NCBI GenBank assembly: GCA_001570385.1
Contig: BBYL01000015.1
Coordinates: 235,851-299,850, forward strand
DNA from: Microtetraspora glauca
GTDB lineage: Bacteria > Actinomycetota > Actinomycetes > Streptosporangiales > Streptosporangiaceae
Reading direction: 5' to 3'
DNA length: 64,000 nucleotides
Program-made: the position numbers and the translations under genes
Shown: positions 42,569 through 51,277 of the stretch, one piece after another
Position numbering within the stretch: the first letter of the stretch is position 1
Layout: the number at the start of each line of letters is the position of its first letter
Notes under the pieces: model-generated
What the model saw: only the letters and a program-made list of their open reading frames with translations
Databases searched by the model: none
What the model was told of the DNA's origin: nothing

Positions 42569-45500
42569 ATGCACGCGCGCCTTCGAGGGGCGCTCACGGC
42601 CGTCGCCGTGTCCGCCCTCGTGATCACCGGCTTACCGGCGTCCCCGGCAGCCTCAGCCGCTATGGCGGCCTCCACGTCTTCCGCCGCCTCGGCGGCCGCG
42701 GCCGCCACGGTCTCGGACGACTACTGCCTCGGCCAGTGCGCGGACGTCCTCCCGCCGGGCCAGAACGGCAACGCCACGCTGGTCGACATCCTCGGCAACC
42801 AGTCCGTCGGCACCCGCCCCGCGCACAGCGCCGACCAGCTCGGCAAGTACGCCGGGCTCATCTCGGGCTACACGGGGCTGACCGACGAGCAGATCGCCTC
42901 GTTCTTCAACGACGCCTCCTTCGGCGTACCCGCCGGACAGGTCGAGAGCACGGTCAGCCCCCGCTCGGACGTCACGATCGTCCGGGACAAGGCGACCGGG
43001 GTGCCGCACATCACCGGCACCACCCGTGAGGGCACCATGTTCGGCGCGGGCTACGCGGGCGCGCAGGACCGCCTCTGGGTCATGGACCTGATGCGGCACG
43101 TCGGCAGGGGCGAGCTGACCCCGTTCGCCGGAGGCGCCCAGGGCAACCGGGAGCTGGAGCAGAGCGTCTGGCGCAACTCTCCGTACACGGAGGCCGATCT
43201 GGCGGCCCAGATCGACCGGCTGCGGGACTCGGGGCCCAGAGGCGCGCAGCTCTACTCCGACGTACGGAACTACATCGACGGCATCAACGCCTACATCGAC
43301 GTCTGCATGTCCAAGCGCAACTGCCCCGGCGAGTACGTGCTGACCGGACACATGGACGCGATCACCAACGCGGGCGGGCCGGTCGACTTCACCATGACCG
43401 ACCTGGTCGCGATCTCCGGTGTGATCGGCGGCCTCTTCGGCGGCGGTGGCGGCAACGAGACGCAGTCGGCCCTGGTCCGGGTCGTCGCGCGGGCCAAGTA
43501 CGGCGCCGCCGTGGGCGACCAGGTCTGGGCGGCGTTCCGCGGGCAGAACGACCCGGAGACCGTGCTCACCCTGCACGGCGGGCAGAGCTTCCCGTCCGGA
43601 GCCGCCCCCACCGGGGCCACCGGGGTGGTGCTGCCCGACGCGTCGACCGCGCCGGTCGACATCACCGAGAACGAGACGGGCACGGCGACCTCGGCGACGA
43701 CCGCCGCCACGAGCCCGCTCGACGGCCTCACCGTCGACAACGCCAAGCCGGGCATGTCGAACGCGATCGTCGTCTCCGCCGCCAAGTCGGGCACCGGCCA
43801 CCCCATCGCGGTCTTCGGCCCGCAGACCGGCTACTTCTCCCCGCAGCTGCTCATGCTTGAGGAGCTGTCCGGACCGGGCATCCGGGCGCGCGGCGCGGCG
43901 TTCTCCGGGCTCAACCTGTACGTGCTGCTCGGCCGGGGCGCCGACTACGCCTGGAGCGCCACCTCCAGCACGCAGGACATCACCGACACCTACGCGATCA
44001 CGCTGTGCGACCCCAACGGCGGGACCGCCACCACGGCGTCGGACCACTACCTGTACCACGGCACCTGCACCGCGATGGAGACGCTGCGCAAGAAGAACTC
44101 CTGGAAGCCGACCACGGCGGACTCGACGGCCGCCGGATCGTACGACCTGGTGATCAAGCGCACCAAGTACGGCCTGGTGACATGGCGCGGCACCGTCGGC
44201 GGGACCCCGACGGCCTTCACGTCGCTGCGCTCGACCTACCGGCATGAACCGGACTCCGCGATCGGCTTCCAGATGTTCAACGACCCCGCCGAGATGGGCT
44301 CGGCCGCGGCGTTCCAGAACTCCGCCGCGAACATCGGCTTCGCGTTCAACTGGTTCTACGTGAACTCGGCCGACTCGGCGTACTTCATGTCCGGCAACAG
44401 CCCGGTGCGGTCGGCCGTCTCCGACCCGAACCTGCCGATGGCCGCCGACGCCGCGCACGAGTGGGCCGGATACGACCCGGCGGTGAACACCGCGACGTAC
44501 GAGGCGGCGAACACCCACCCGCAGGCGGTCAACCAGGACTACTTCGTGAGCTGGAACAACAAGCAGGCGAAGGACTACGGAGCGGCCGACGGCAACTTCA
44601 GCTTCGGCTCGGTGCACCGGGCCGACCTCCTGGACGCGCCGGTGAAGGCCGCGCTCGCCTCCGGGACGCTCGACCGGGCCGGCGTCGTGAAGATCATGGC
44701 GGGCGCGGCGACGACCGACCTGCGCGGCTGGAAGGTCCTCCCCAACCTGCTCCGCGTCATCGACAGCGGCACCGTGACCGACCCGGCGCTCGCCTCGGCC
44801 GTCTCCAAGCTGTCCGCCTGGGCGGCCGCCGGAGCCCGGCGTGCCGAGACCGCCGCGGGCAGCAAGACGTACGCCCACGCGGACGCCATCCGCGTCTTCG
44901 ACGCCTGGTGGCCCAAGCTGGTGCGGGCGCAGTTCCGGCCCGGACTCGGCGACGGCCTCTACCAGTCGCTGATCAACACCCTGCAGATCAACGAGTCGCC
45001 CTCCGGGCACCAGCAGGGGGACGTCTCCACCCTGGCCACCTCGGCGAACGAGGCACAGACGCACAAGGGCTCCTCGTTCCAGTACGGCTGGTGGGGCTAC
45101 GTCGACAAGGACATCCGCAACGTGCTGGGGGACACCGTGCAGGGCGCGCTTCCGGCGAAATACTGCGGGGCCACCGTGCAGGCGTGCCGTACGGTCCTGC
45201 TGGACAGCCTGTCCGCCGCGCTGGCCGAGACGGCGGCGGTGACCTACCCGGCCGACGACGCGTGCTCCGCCGGTGACCAGTGGTGCGCGGACGCGGTACG
45301 GCAGTCGCCGCTCGGCGGGATCAAGCAGTCGCTGATCTCCTGGCAGAACCGCCCGACCTACCAGCAGGTGGTCTCCTTCCCGGCGCGGCGCGGCGACTCG
45401 ATCGCCAACGCCGCGCTCGGGGGCACGGCGAGCGCGTCCAGCAAGCAGAACCTCCTCTACCCGGCGGGCAAGGCGAACGACGGTGACCCGACCACCCGCT

Positions 45501-45790
45501 GGTCGAGCGCGTCGAGCGACAACCAGTACGTCCAGGTGGACCTCGGATCGGTCACGAGCGTGGCGCGGGTGATCCTGCGCTGGGAGGCGGCGTACGGCAA
45601 GGCGTACACCATCCAGACATCCACCGACGGGAGCAACTGGAGCACGGTCCACTCCACCACCACGGGCGACGGGGGCGTGGACAACGTCACCTTCAGCCCG
45701 GTGAACGCCCGCTACGTCCGCATGCAGGGCGTCACGCGCGGCACGTCCTACGGATACTCGCTCTACGAGTTCGAGATCTACGGGCGGTAG
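42569..45790 (+). CDS. Secreted penicillin acylase family protein with C-terminal F5/8 type C (discoidin) domain
   Basis: 1073 residues. Cleavable signal peptide (about 1-30, ending ASAAMA). The bulk is an S45 Ntn-hydrolase precursor: alpha-chain region (TIVRDKATGVPHITGTTREG, GAGYAGAQDRLWVMDLMRH) and the beta-chain start GMSNAIVVS, where S397 is the expected nucleophile freed by autocleavage. Relatives deacylate penicillins, acyl-homoserine lactones or lipopeptides such as echinocandins. The last 125 residues form a discoidin/CBM32-like domain (NDGDPTTRWSS, YVQVDLGS, YVRMQG, YSLYEFEIYG), an unusual carbohydrate- or surface-binding addition. ATG with GAAGGGAAG upstream. Substrate unknown. Confidence 0.9.
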   Translation: MHARLRGALTAVAVSALVITGLPASPAASAAMAASTSSAASAAAAATVSDDYCLGQCADVLPPGQNGNATLVDILGNQSVGTRPAHSADQLGKYAGLISGYTGLTDEQIASFFNDASFGVPAGQVESTVSPRSDVTIVRDKATGVPHITGTTREGTMFGAGYAGAQDRLWVMDLMRHVGRGELTPFAGGAQGNRELEQSVWRNSPYTEADLAAQIDRLRDSGPRGAQLYSDVRNYIDGINAYIDVCMSKRNCPGEYVLTGHMDAITNAGGPVDFTMTDLVAISGVIGGLFGGGGGNETQSALVRVVARAKYGAAVGDQVWAAFRGQNDPETVLTLHGGQSFPSGAAPTGATGVVLPDASTAPVDITENETGTATSATTAATSPLDGLTVDNAKPGMSNAIVVSAAKSGTGHPIAVFGPQTGYFSPQLLMLEELSGPGIRARGAAFSGLNLYVLLGRGADYAWSATSSTQDITDTYAITLCDPNGGTATTASDHYLYHGTCTAMETLRKKNSWKPTTADSTAAGSYDLVIKRTKYGLVTWRGTVGGTPTAFTSLRSTYRHEPDSAIGFQMFNDPAEMGSAAAFQNSAANIGFAFNWFYVNSADSAYFMSGNSPVRSAVSDPNLPMAADAAHEWAGYDPAVNTATYEAANTHPQAVNQDYFVSWNNKQAKDYGAADGNFSFGSVHRADLLDAPVKAALASGTLDRAGVVKIMAGAATTDLRGWKVLPNLLRVIDSGTVTDPALASAVSKLSAWAAAGARRAETAAGSKTYAHADAIRVFDAWWPKLVRAQFRPGLGDGLYQSLINTLQINESPSGHQQGDVSTLATSANEAQTHKGSSFQYGWWGYVDKDIRNVLGDTVQGALPAKYCGATVQACRTVLLDSLSAALAETAAVTYPADDACSAGDQWCADAVRQSPLGGIKQSLISWQNRPTYQQVVSFPARRGDSIANAALGGTASASSKQNLLYPAGKANDGDPTTRWSSASSDNQYVQVDLGSVTSVARVILRWEAAYGKAYTIQTSTDGSNWSTVHSTTTGDGGVDNVTFSPVNARYVRMQGVTRGTSYGYSLYEFEIYGR

Positions 45791-45899
45791 GCGCCGCCCG
45801 TCGTGAACGTTTCAGCCGCCCCGGCCCGGCACCGCAGGTTCTGCGGCCTGTCCGGTCCGGGGCTGGCAGACAGCCGAGACTTGCCCGTAATCTCCCGGC

Positions 45900-47420
45900 A
45901 TGGCCTGGAGGATCCGCACGCTCGACCGTCCAGTGGACTCCGCGATCCCGGGGAAGCCGGTGCTGTCGGCGTTCTCGCGGTTGCCGGTGTTCCGGGCGAT
46001 CCCGTCGATCCCGCCGCCCCGGGAATGGCCGCGCCATCCCGTCATGGTGGCGATCGCCTGCGCCCTGGCCGCGAGCGTGTACTCCCTCCACGGGCTGACC
46101 AAGCTGCGCACCTTCCGCACCGGCACGTACGATCTGACGATCTTCGATCAGGCGGTGCGGGGCTACGCCCACTTCCGGCCGCCGGCCATTCCCCTCCTGG
46201 GCGTCACCATGGACCGGGGGACGGACTACCTCCAGCTCGCCGACCACTTCTCGCCGATCCTGGCCGTGCTCGCCCCGCTGTACTGGGTGCACGACGGTCC
46301 CGCCACGCTGATCGTCGCCCAGGCCCTGCTGTTCGCGCTGGCCATCCCGTTCCTGTGGATGTTCACCCGCCGCCTGCTCGGTACGGCTCCCGCCTATCTG
46401 GTCGCGGTCGCGTACGCGCTGTCCTGGCCGATCGCGCAGACCGTCAGCGTGGAGTTCCACGAGGTGGCCTTCGTCCCCGTGCTGACGGCCGCCGCGATCG
46501 AGCGCCTGCACGCGGGGAAGCGGCTGCCGGGCCTCCTCGCGCTGGCCGGGCTGCTGCTGACCAAGGAGGACGCCGGACTGATCGTGATGGGCGTCGGGGC
46601 GTGGCTGTTCGTCACCGGGCGGCGGCGCCTGGGCGCGGCCGTCGTGGTCGCGGGCGTGGCCGCGCTTGAACTCATCCGCAAGGTGCTGATCCCGCTGGCA
46701 GGCGGCCGGACCGACGAGCGCTGGTACTTCTCGCATCTGGGTGCGGACCTTCCCGAGGTGGTCCGCACGGCCGTCACCGACCCGCTACGGGTCCTCGGCG
46801 TCCTGGTCGGAGACCAGGCCAAGATCGACACGACCGCCCTGCTGCTGTGGCCGACGCTGTTCCTCTGCCTCCTGTCGCCGATCGCGCTGGCGGCGCTCCC
46901 GCACATCGCCGAGCGGATGCTCGCCGACGCGCCGAACTGGTGGTCCACCGCCTGGCACTACGACGCCTTCACCGTCGCGATCCTCTTCCTGGCCGGGGTG
47001 GACGGTACGGCCCGCCTGATCAGATGGCTCCGCCGGACCGGGCGGGCCCGGGAGCCGGAACGGCTCGGCCTCCTGTGGGCCGTGGCGATCTGCGCCGTCG
47101 CGCTGACCCTGGTGCCGCACCGGCCGTTCAACGAGCTCCTCCATCCGGACTTCTACGCGCCGGACGCGCGGGCGGCGGCGCGGCACGAGGCGCTCGCGCT
47201 GATCCCGGAGGGCGTGGTGGTGGAGGCGAGCAACGACTTCGGCCCCCATCTGTCCGGCCGCGACACGGTCCTGTGGTGGGACTATCGCCACCGGAGGACG
47301 CCGTGGATCATCGCCTCGGCGGGCCAGGATCTCCGCGGTGTGATCGACGACTACGTCCGGGACGGCTACCAGCTGGTCTTCGACCGGGAGGACATCGTCG
47401 TCCTGCGCCTCGTGACCTGA
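45900..47420 (+). CDS. DUF2079 domain-containing membrane protein
   Basis: 506 residues with about ten hydrophobic segments. The opening loop TYDLTIFDQAVRGYAHFRPP, DYLQLADHFSPILAVLAPLYW and the conserved VSVEFHEVAFVPVL and LTKEDAGLIVMGVG are typical of DUF2079, a family of multi-pass proteins distantly like glycosyltransferases of the PMT/ArnT type, with acidic D-H motifs in the first outer loop. A role in surface glycan modification is plausible but unproven. Monocistronic; it converges on the MFS gene 25 bases downstream. Confidence 0.85.
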   Translation: MAWRIRTLDRPVDSAIPGKPVLSAFSRLPVFRAIPSIPPPREWPRHPVMVAIACALAASVYSLHGLTKLRTFRTGTYDLTIFDQAVRGYAHFRPPAIPLLGVTMDRGTDYLQLADHFSPILAVLAPLYWVHDGPATLIVAQALLFALAIPFLWMFTRRLLGTAPAYLVAVAYALSWPIAQTVSVEFHEVAFVPVLTAAAIERLHAGKRLPGLLALAGLLLTKEDAGLIVMGVGAWLFVTGRRRLGAAVVVAGVAALELIRKVLIPLAGGRTDERWYFSHLGADLPEVVRTAVTDPLRVLGVLVGDQAKIDTTALLLWPTLFLCLLSPIALAALPHIAERMLADAPNWWSTAWHYDAFTVAILFLAGVDGTARLIRWLRRTGRAREPERLGLLWAVAICAVALTLVPHRPFNELLHPDFYAPDARAAARHEALALIPEGVVVEASNDFGPHLSGRDTVLWWDYRHRRTPWIIASAGQDLRGVIDDYVRDGYQLVFDREDIVVLRLVT

Positions 47421-47445
47421 GGAGGCGCCCCGCTCGGCCTCACGG

Positions 47446-48753
47446 TCAGGCGGTGCTGGGCTGTTCGGCGCGGCGGGCACGCTCGGCGAGGGCGTACTCG
47501 TCGGTGCGGGCGTCGTAGCTCCGGAACCGGGGCAGCACGGCCGCCATCAGGGCCACCGCCCCCATGCAGAGCAGACCGCCCGCGCCCAGGGAGAAGCGGG
47601 CGCCGCCCCACCCGGCCATGAGCCCCGCGCGTACGTCGCCGAGCATCGGGCCGGTGGAGTAGGAGAGCAGCTCGATGCCGGCCAGGCGGCCCCGGTACTC
47701 GTCCGGGATCGTCTGGTTCCAGATCGTGCCCCGGAAGAGGCCGCTCACCATGTCGGCGCCGCCGGCGACGGCGAGGAACAGGAAGACCAGCCAGACGTTC
47801 GGCATGAGCGCGGCGATCGCCACCGAGACGCCCCACAAGGTGGCCGACACGATCACGGCGAGGCCGTGCCGACGCACGTGGGAGGTCCATCCCGACGTGA
47901 GCGAGGCGATCACCGACCCGACGCCTCCGGCGGCGTACAGCAGGCCGAGGGCCTGCGGCGCCCCCAGGTCGTCGGCGAGGAACGGGAACAGCGCGTTGGA
48001 ACTGGCGAACGCCATGGCGGCGATGTCGACGAGATAGGTGCCCATCAGGTCGGGACGCTTCCCGGCGTAGCGGACGCCCTCGACCAGGGAGCGCAGCGAG
48101 GCGGGGGTCGCCTCCTCCGGCCGCGGTACGGGGCGCACCCGGACCAGCAGAGCCAGGGAGATGAGGAACGAGACCACGTCGACGCCGTACGACGCGGCCG
48201 GGCCGAGCGAGATGACCACCACGCCGCCCACGGCCGGACCGACGATGATGGCGCTGTTGCGCACCAGCCCCTGGAGGGCGAACGCGGCGGTCATCTGGTC
48301 GAGCTTGAGCACGCGGTTGACCATCGCCTGCTCGCTCGGCCCGCGTACGCTGCCGAACCCGGCGGACAGGGCGCCCGCCACGTAGAGCACCCAGACCCGC
48401 GGCTCGGGCAGCAGGGCGTTGACCAGCAGGATGGCGGTGGTGACGCAGAGCCCGACCTCGGAGTAGATCACGATCTTGCGCCGGTCGAGCGCGTCCGCGA
48501 TGGCGCCGCCCCACAGCCCGCACACCACCATGGGCACGAACTCGGCCAGACTGACCAGGCCGACCGCGACGGGTGACCCGGTGAGCTGCTTCACCTGGTA
48601 CGGCACGGCCACCATGGTGAAGACGGTGCCGACCAGGGTGATCATGCCCGAGCCGAGAAGGAGGCGGAAGTCGCGAGACTCGCGCAGCGGGCTGACGTCG
48701 ACGCGCATCCGGCGGGCCAGCGCCAGGAGCGATCGATCGGAACGTTCTGACAC
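47446..48753 (-). CDS. MFS transporter (EntS-like, MFS_3)
   Basis: 435 residues, about 12 membrane helices. LLLGSGMITLVGTVFTMVAVPYQVKQLTGSPVAVGLVSLAEFVPMV and WGGAIADALDRRKIVI (motif A) are characteristic of the MFS_3 family that includes the enterobactin exporter EntS; the GPSEQAMVNRVL segment in the second helix pair is also typical. Substrate unknown. GTG start; the ribosome site is weak. It stands alone on the minus strand, with its stop facing the DUF2079 gene. The short C-terminal cytoplasmic tail (about 30 residues) is charged. Confidence 0.88.
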   Translation of the reverse strand: MSERSDRSLLALARRMRVDVSPLRESRDFRLLLGSGMITLVGTVFTMVAVPYQVKQLTGSPVAVGLVSLAEFVPMVVCGLWGGAIADALDRRKIVIYSEVGLCVTTAILLVNALLPEPRVWVLYVAGALSAGFGSVRGPSEQAMVNRVLKLDQMTAAFALQGLVRNSAIIVGPAVGGVVVISLGPAASYGVDVVSFLISLALLVRVRPVPRPEEATPASLRSLVEGVRYAGKRPDLMGTYLVDIAAMAFASSNALFPFLADDLGAPQALGLLYAAGGVGSVIASLTSGWTSHVRRHGLAVIVSATLWGVSVAIAALMPNVWLVFLFLAVAGGADMVSGLFRGTIWNQTIPDEYRGRLAGIELLSYSTGPMLGDVRAGLMAGWGGARFSLGAGGLLCMGAVALMAAVLPRFRSYDARTDEYALAERARRAEQPSTA

Positions 48754-48812
48754 GGAGCGGCATCATCGCTGATCGCGGCCCCGCCGGGCAATCGGTTTTC
48801 ACCCGCCGAGAC

Positions 48813-48847
48813 GGGGGCCAGGGCCCCCGGACGCGGCGCTCCGGGGG
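48813..48847 (-). terminator. Overlapping hairpins after the SnoaL-like gene
   Basis: Two mutually exclusive stems: GGGGGCC/GGCCCCC (48813-48828) and CCCCCGG/CCGGGGG (48824-48847), just downstream of the minus-strand SnoaL-like gene. Confidence 0.4.
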
Positions 48848-48858
48848 ACCTGCCCCGC

Positions 48859-49227
48859 TCACATGGCGGGCACCCTGTCCAGGAATCCGTGGACGTCGCG
48901 GATGCGCCCGGCGTCGTCAAGCGCGGCCACGTCGAAGCCGACCACGACCGGCTCGGCGGCGCCCTCGGGAGCCAGGTTCCAGGTGAACCGCACGATGTCG
49001 TGGTGGCCGTCGAGGACCTCGCCGGGGGTGAAGACGAAGCCGGGGAACATCTCCTGGGCTCCCGCGATCACCGCCGCGATGGCCTCGTGGCCCCGGACCG
49101 CCGCCAGCGGGTCGGTGTAGGTGCCGTCCTCGGTCCAGAGATCGGCCACGGCCTTGGCCCGGGCCGCGGCGTCGGTCTCGTTCCAGGCGGCGATGTAACG
49201 GTCGACCAGGGCGCGGAAGTCGGTCAT
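48859..49227 (-). CDS. SnoaL-like / NTF2-fold protein
   Basis: 122 residues. NTF2-like cone fold: VDRYIAAWNETDAAARAKAVADLWTEDGTYTDPLAAVRGHEAI, then MFPGFVF and VRFTWNLAPEGAAEPVVVGFDVAALDDAGRI. Proteins of this type include polyketide cyclases, ketosteroid isomerase-like enzymes and many stand-alone proteins of unknown role; the W/D/Y pocket residues are present but do not fix a substrate. ATG behind AAGGAGT. Two palindromes lie immediately upstream, so it may be regulated by an unlinked factor. Confidence 0.82.
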   Translation of the reverse strand: MTDFRALVDRYIAAWNETDAAARAKAVADLWTEDGTYTDPLAAVRGHEAIAAVIAGAQEMFPGFVFTPGEVLDGHHDIVRFTWNLAPEGAAEPVVVGFDVAALDDAGRIRDVHGFLDRVPAM

Positions 49228-49276
49228 CGGGACTCCTTAGGTTTCGTTCGTGTCGTCTCTGACACGGGAAAGGTCC

Positions 49277-49316
49277 CACGACGTCGTGTTCCCGGTCGAT
49301 TACCCGGAAGGTAATC
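49277..49316 (-). promoter_or_regulatory. Two palindromes upstream of the SnoaL-like gene
   Basis: CACGACGTCGTG (49277-49288, perfect 12-base palindrome) and GATTACC...GGTAATC (49298-49316, perfect 7-base arms, 5-base centre) lie 50-90 bases upstream of the start, in the 191-base gap between the SnoaL-like gene and the ligase gene. Both fit dimeric regulator sites. Confidence 0.4.
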
Positions 49317-49367
49317 CGGCTCGTTACGAACCGCGCAGGCGACCTCCGCGGCAGTCGCGGTAGGACT

Positions 49368-49421
49368 CTCGATTCAGGAGTCTCAGCAGTGTCAGGCGTC
49401 TCAGCAGTCTCAAGAGTCTCA
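49368..49421 (-). repeat. 9-base tandem repeat forming six in-frame TGA stops
   Basis: Read on the minus strand from the ligase stop codon, six 9-base units each begin with TGA: TGAGACTCT, TGAGACTGC, TGAGACGCC, TGACACTGC, TGAGACTCC, TGAATCGAG. The first TGA is the stop of the acyl-CoA ligase, so the next five are in-frame back-up stops. Confidence 0.85.
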
Positions 49422-51083
49422 GGAGGCGAGCACCCGCCGCCGCAGCACGGTCTTGAGGATCTTGCCTCCCGGGTTCCGGGGCAGTTCCTCGTCGAGGAAC
49501 CAGAACGTCCCCGGCACCTTGAACGCGGCGACGCGGCCGCGCAGGAAGTCCTGGAGCTCCGCCGCCGAGACATCCGATCCGGGCGCGCGGCGCACGACGG
49601 CGCCCACCTCCTCGCCCAGCTCGTCGTGCGGTATGCCGATCACGGCGGCGTCGTCGACCCCCGGATGCTCGAACAGGGCAGCCTCGACCTCGGCGCAGTA
49701 GACGTTCTCGCCGCCGCGGATCACCATGTCCTTGGCCCGGTCGACGATGTAGACGAAGCCTTCCTCGTCCACGCGGGCGAGGTCGCCGGTGTGCAGCCAG
49801 CCGTTCACGAAGGTCTCGGCGGTCGCCTCCGGCCGGTTCCAGTAGCCGCTGATCACGATGGGGCCGCGCATGCACAGCTCGCCGACCTCGCCGGTGGGGA
49901 GCTCGTCGCCGAGGGGATCGCAGATCCTCACGTCCGTGACGGCCAGCGGGAGCCCGATGCTGTCCGGCCTCGCGGCGTAGTCCTTACCCGCGTTGTAGAT
50001 GGCCAGCGCCGTCGTCTCGGTCATGCCGTACCCGTTGGACGGCGTCCGGTCGGGCAGCAGCTCGGTGATCCGCTCCAGCAGCCTGGGGGGTGCCGGCGCG
50101 CCGCCGTACGAGATGGAGGTCAGGGAGGAGATGTCGTACCGGCCGAACGCGGGGTGGGACAGCAGCTGCCAGGCGTTGGTCGGCACGCCGGTCAGGACGG
50201 TGACCTTCTCGCGCTCGATCGTCTGGAGCGCCCGCTCGGGGTCCCACTTGTACATCAGGGCGAGCCCGCCGCCGCTGAAGATGGTAGTGATCAGCACGGC
50301 GAAGCAGCCGGTCACGTGGAAGAGCGGAACGGCGAGGAGTGTCACGCGCCGGACCGAGGCGGCCTCCGCCGGGTCCTTGCCGGCCAGCGCGGTGGCGCGC
50401 ATCATCGCGTATGCGACGGTCATGGGGGCCTGGCCGAGGTTGCGGTGGGTGCCGAGCGCGCCCTTGGGGCGGCCGGTGGTCCCGGAGGTGTAGAAGATCG
50501 TCGCGGGGTCGTCGGGGCCGAGCTCGACCGGGGGGAGGGTCACGTCGGCCCGCACCTCTCCCATGACCTCGTCGAGGTTCGCCCCCGGACCTCGGGCGAC
50601 GATCATCGGTACCTGGGCGGCCTCCTCGTCCTTCAGCCGCTCGGCCCGCTCGGCGTCGGCGATCAGCAGCCGGGCCCCCGAGTCGGTCAGGCCGTACGCG
50701 AGCTCCTGGCCGGTCCACCAAGCGTTCAGCGGTACGGCCACCGCCCCGGCGGCCAGGATCGCAGAGAACGACACGACCCATTCGGGGTAGTTCCGCATCG
50801 CGAGGGCGACCCGGTCGCCCTTGCGCACGCCGTAGTCCTCGACCAGACGCCGGGCCAGGGTGGCCGCGCGGCGGAAGTGCTCCTCGTAGCTGATCCGCTC
50901 GTCCTCATAGATGAGGAAGACGTTCTCCCCGTGGAAACGGCTGATCTCCAGCAGATCCCGGAAGGTCTTGGGGGCGTGCTTCCACGCGCGGATCGTCGTT
51001 CCGCTGACCTCCACCTCCTCCATCTCGAAGAGCTGGCCGGGCGCGGTGAGCTGGGCCTGTACCTGGGCATGCGTGATAGCCAT
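49419..51083 (-). CDS. AMP-binding acyl-CoA ligase (FadD-like)
   Basis: 554 residues. Class I adenylate-forming enzyme, most like medium/long-chain fatty acyl-CoA synthetases: ATP loop FYTSGTTGRPKGALG, YGMTETTAL, GWLHTGDLARVDEEGFVYIVDR and the catalytic lysine region near the C-terminus (PRNPGGKILKTVL). Activates a carboxylic acid as acyl-AMP, then acyl-CoA; chain length cannot be told. ATG at 51083 with GGAG 8 bases upstream; a GTG at 51092 is in frame. A TetR-type palindrome upstream (51126-51141) suggests control by a fatty-acid responsive repressor. Divergent from argC. Confidence 0.92.
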   Translation of the reverse strand: MAITHAQVQAQLTAPGQLFEMEEVEVSGTTIRAWKHAPKTFRDLLEISRFHGENVFLIYEDERISYEEHFRRAATLARRLVEDYGVRKGDRVALAMRNYPEWVVSFSAILAAGAVAVPLNAWWTGQELAYGLTDSGARLLIADAERAERLKDEEAAQVPMIVARGPGANLDEVMGEVRADVTLPPVELGPDDPATIFYTSGTTGRPKGALGTHRNLGQAPMTVAYAMMRATALAGKDPAEAASVRRVTLLAVPLFHVTGCFAVLITTIFSGGGLALMYKWDPERALQTIEREKVTVLTGVPTNAWQLLSHPAFGRYDISSLTSISYGGAPAPPRLLERITELLPDRTPSNGYGMTETTALAIYNAGKDYAARPDSIGLPLAVTDVRICDPLGDELPTGEVGELCMRGPIVISGYWNRPEATAETFVNGWLHTGDLARVDEEGFVYIVDRAKDMVIRGGENVYCAEVEAALFEHPGVDDAAVIGIPHDELGEEVGAVVRRAPGSDVSAAELQDFLRGRVAAFKVPGTFWFLDEELPRNPGGKILKTVLRRRVLAS

Positions 51084-51096
51084 GGAGTGCACTCCA
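51083..51096 (-). promoter_or_regulatory. Palindrome over the ribosome site of the acyl-CoA ligase
   Basis: TGGAGTGCACTCCA is a perfect 14-base palindrome covering the ribosome-binding GGAG and touching the ATG. In the mRNA it could pair on itself and hide the ribosome site, or act as an operator. Confidence 0.35.
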
Positions 51097-51125
51097 AGCC
51101 GCGTTGGTAACCGGAAAAGTCACGA

Positions 51126-51141
51126 TACCGACCGGTAGGTA
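51126..51141 (-). promoter_or_regulatory. Candidate TetR-family operator
   Basis: TACCGACCGGTAGGTA is a near-perfect palindrome (14 of 16 positions) upstream of the acyl-CoA ligase. It is close to the ACCGACCGGTCGGT-like sites bound by actinobacterial TetR regulators of fatty-acid and phenylacetate breakdown (FadR/PaaR type). Regulator not in the window. Confidence 0.5.
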
Positions 51142-51200
51142 CGTAGGCCAGGGATGCGAACGCAAAGATCCGCCGCGTGTGTTCGTGCGCGTGTCGATTT

Positions 51201-51266
51201 GCATGATCATGCTGACGGATGCATACTCTTCTAGAGCAAGAGAATGAGCATATTCGCATGAACATG
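51201..51266 (+). promoter_or_regulatory. Candidate ARG boxes upstream of argC
   Basis: AT-rich 66-base region 12 bases before the argC start with a perfect palindrome GCATGATCATGC (51201-51212), ATGCAT (51219-51224) and GAATGAGCATATTC (GAAT/ATTC arms). Repeated TGCAT-like imperfect palindromes are what ArgR binds in actinobacteria, and argR is in this operon. Confidence 0.5.
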
Positions 51267-51277
51267 CAGGGGGGCCG

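Noticed and set aside
42653..45652. Open frame of 999 codons opposite the penicillin acylase gene
   Set aside because: Arg/Val/Gly-rich shadow translation with no family likeness, while the plus-strand gene has a signal peptide and catalytic motifs.
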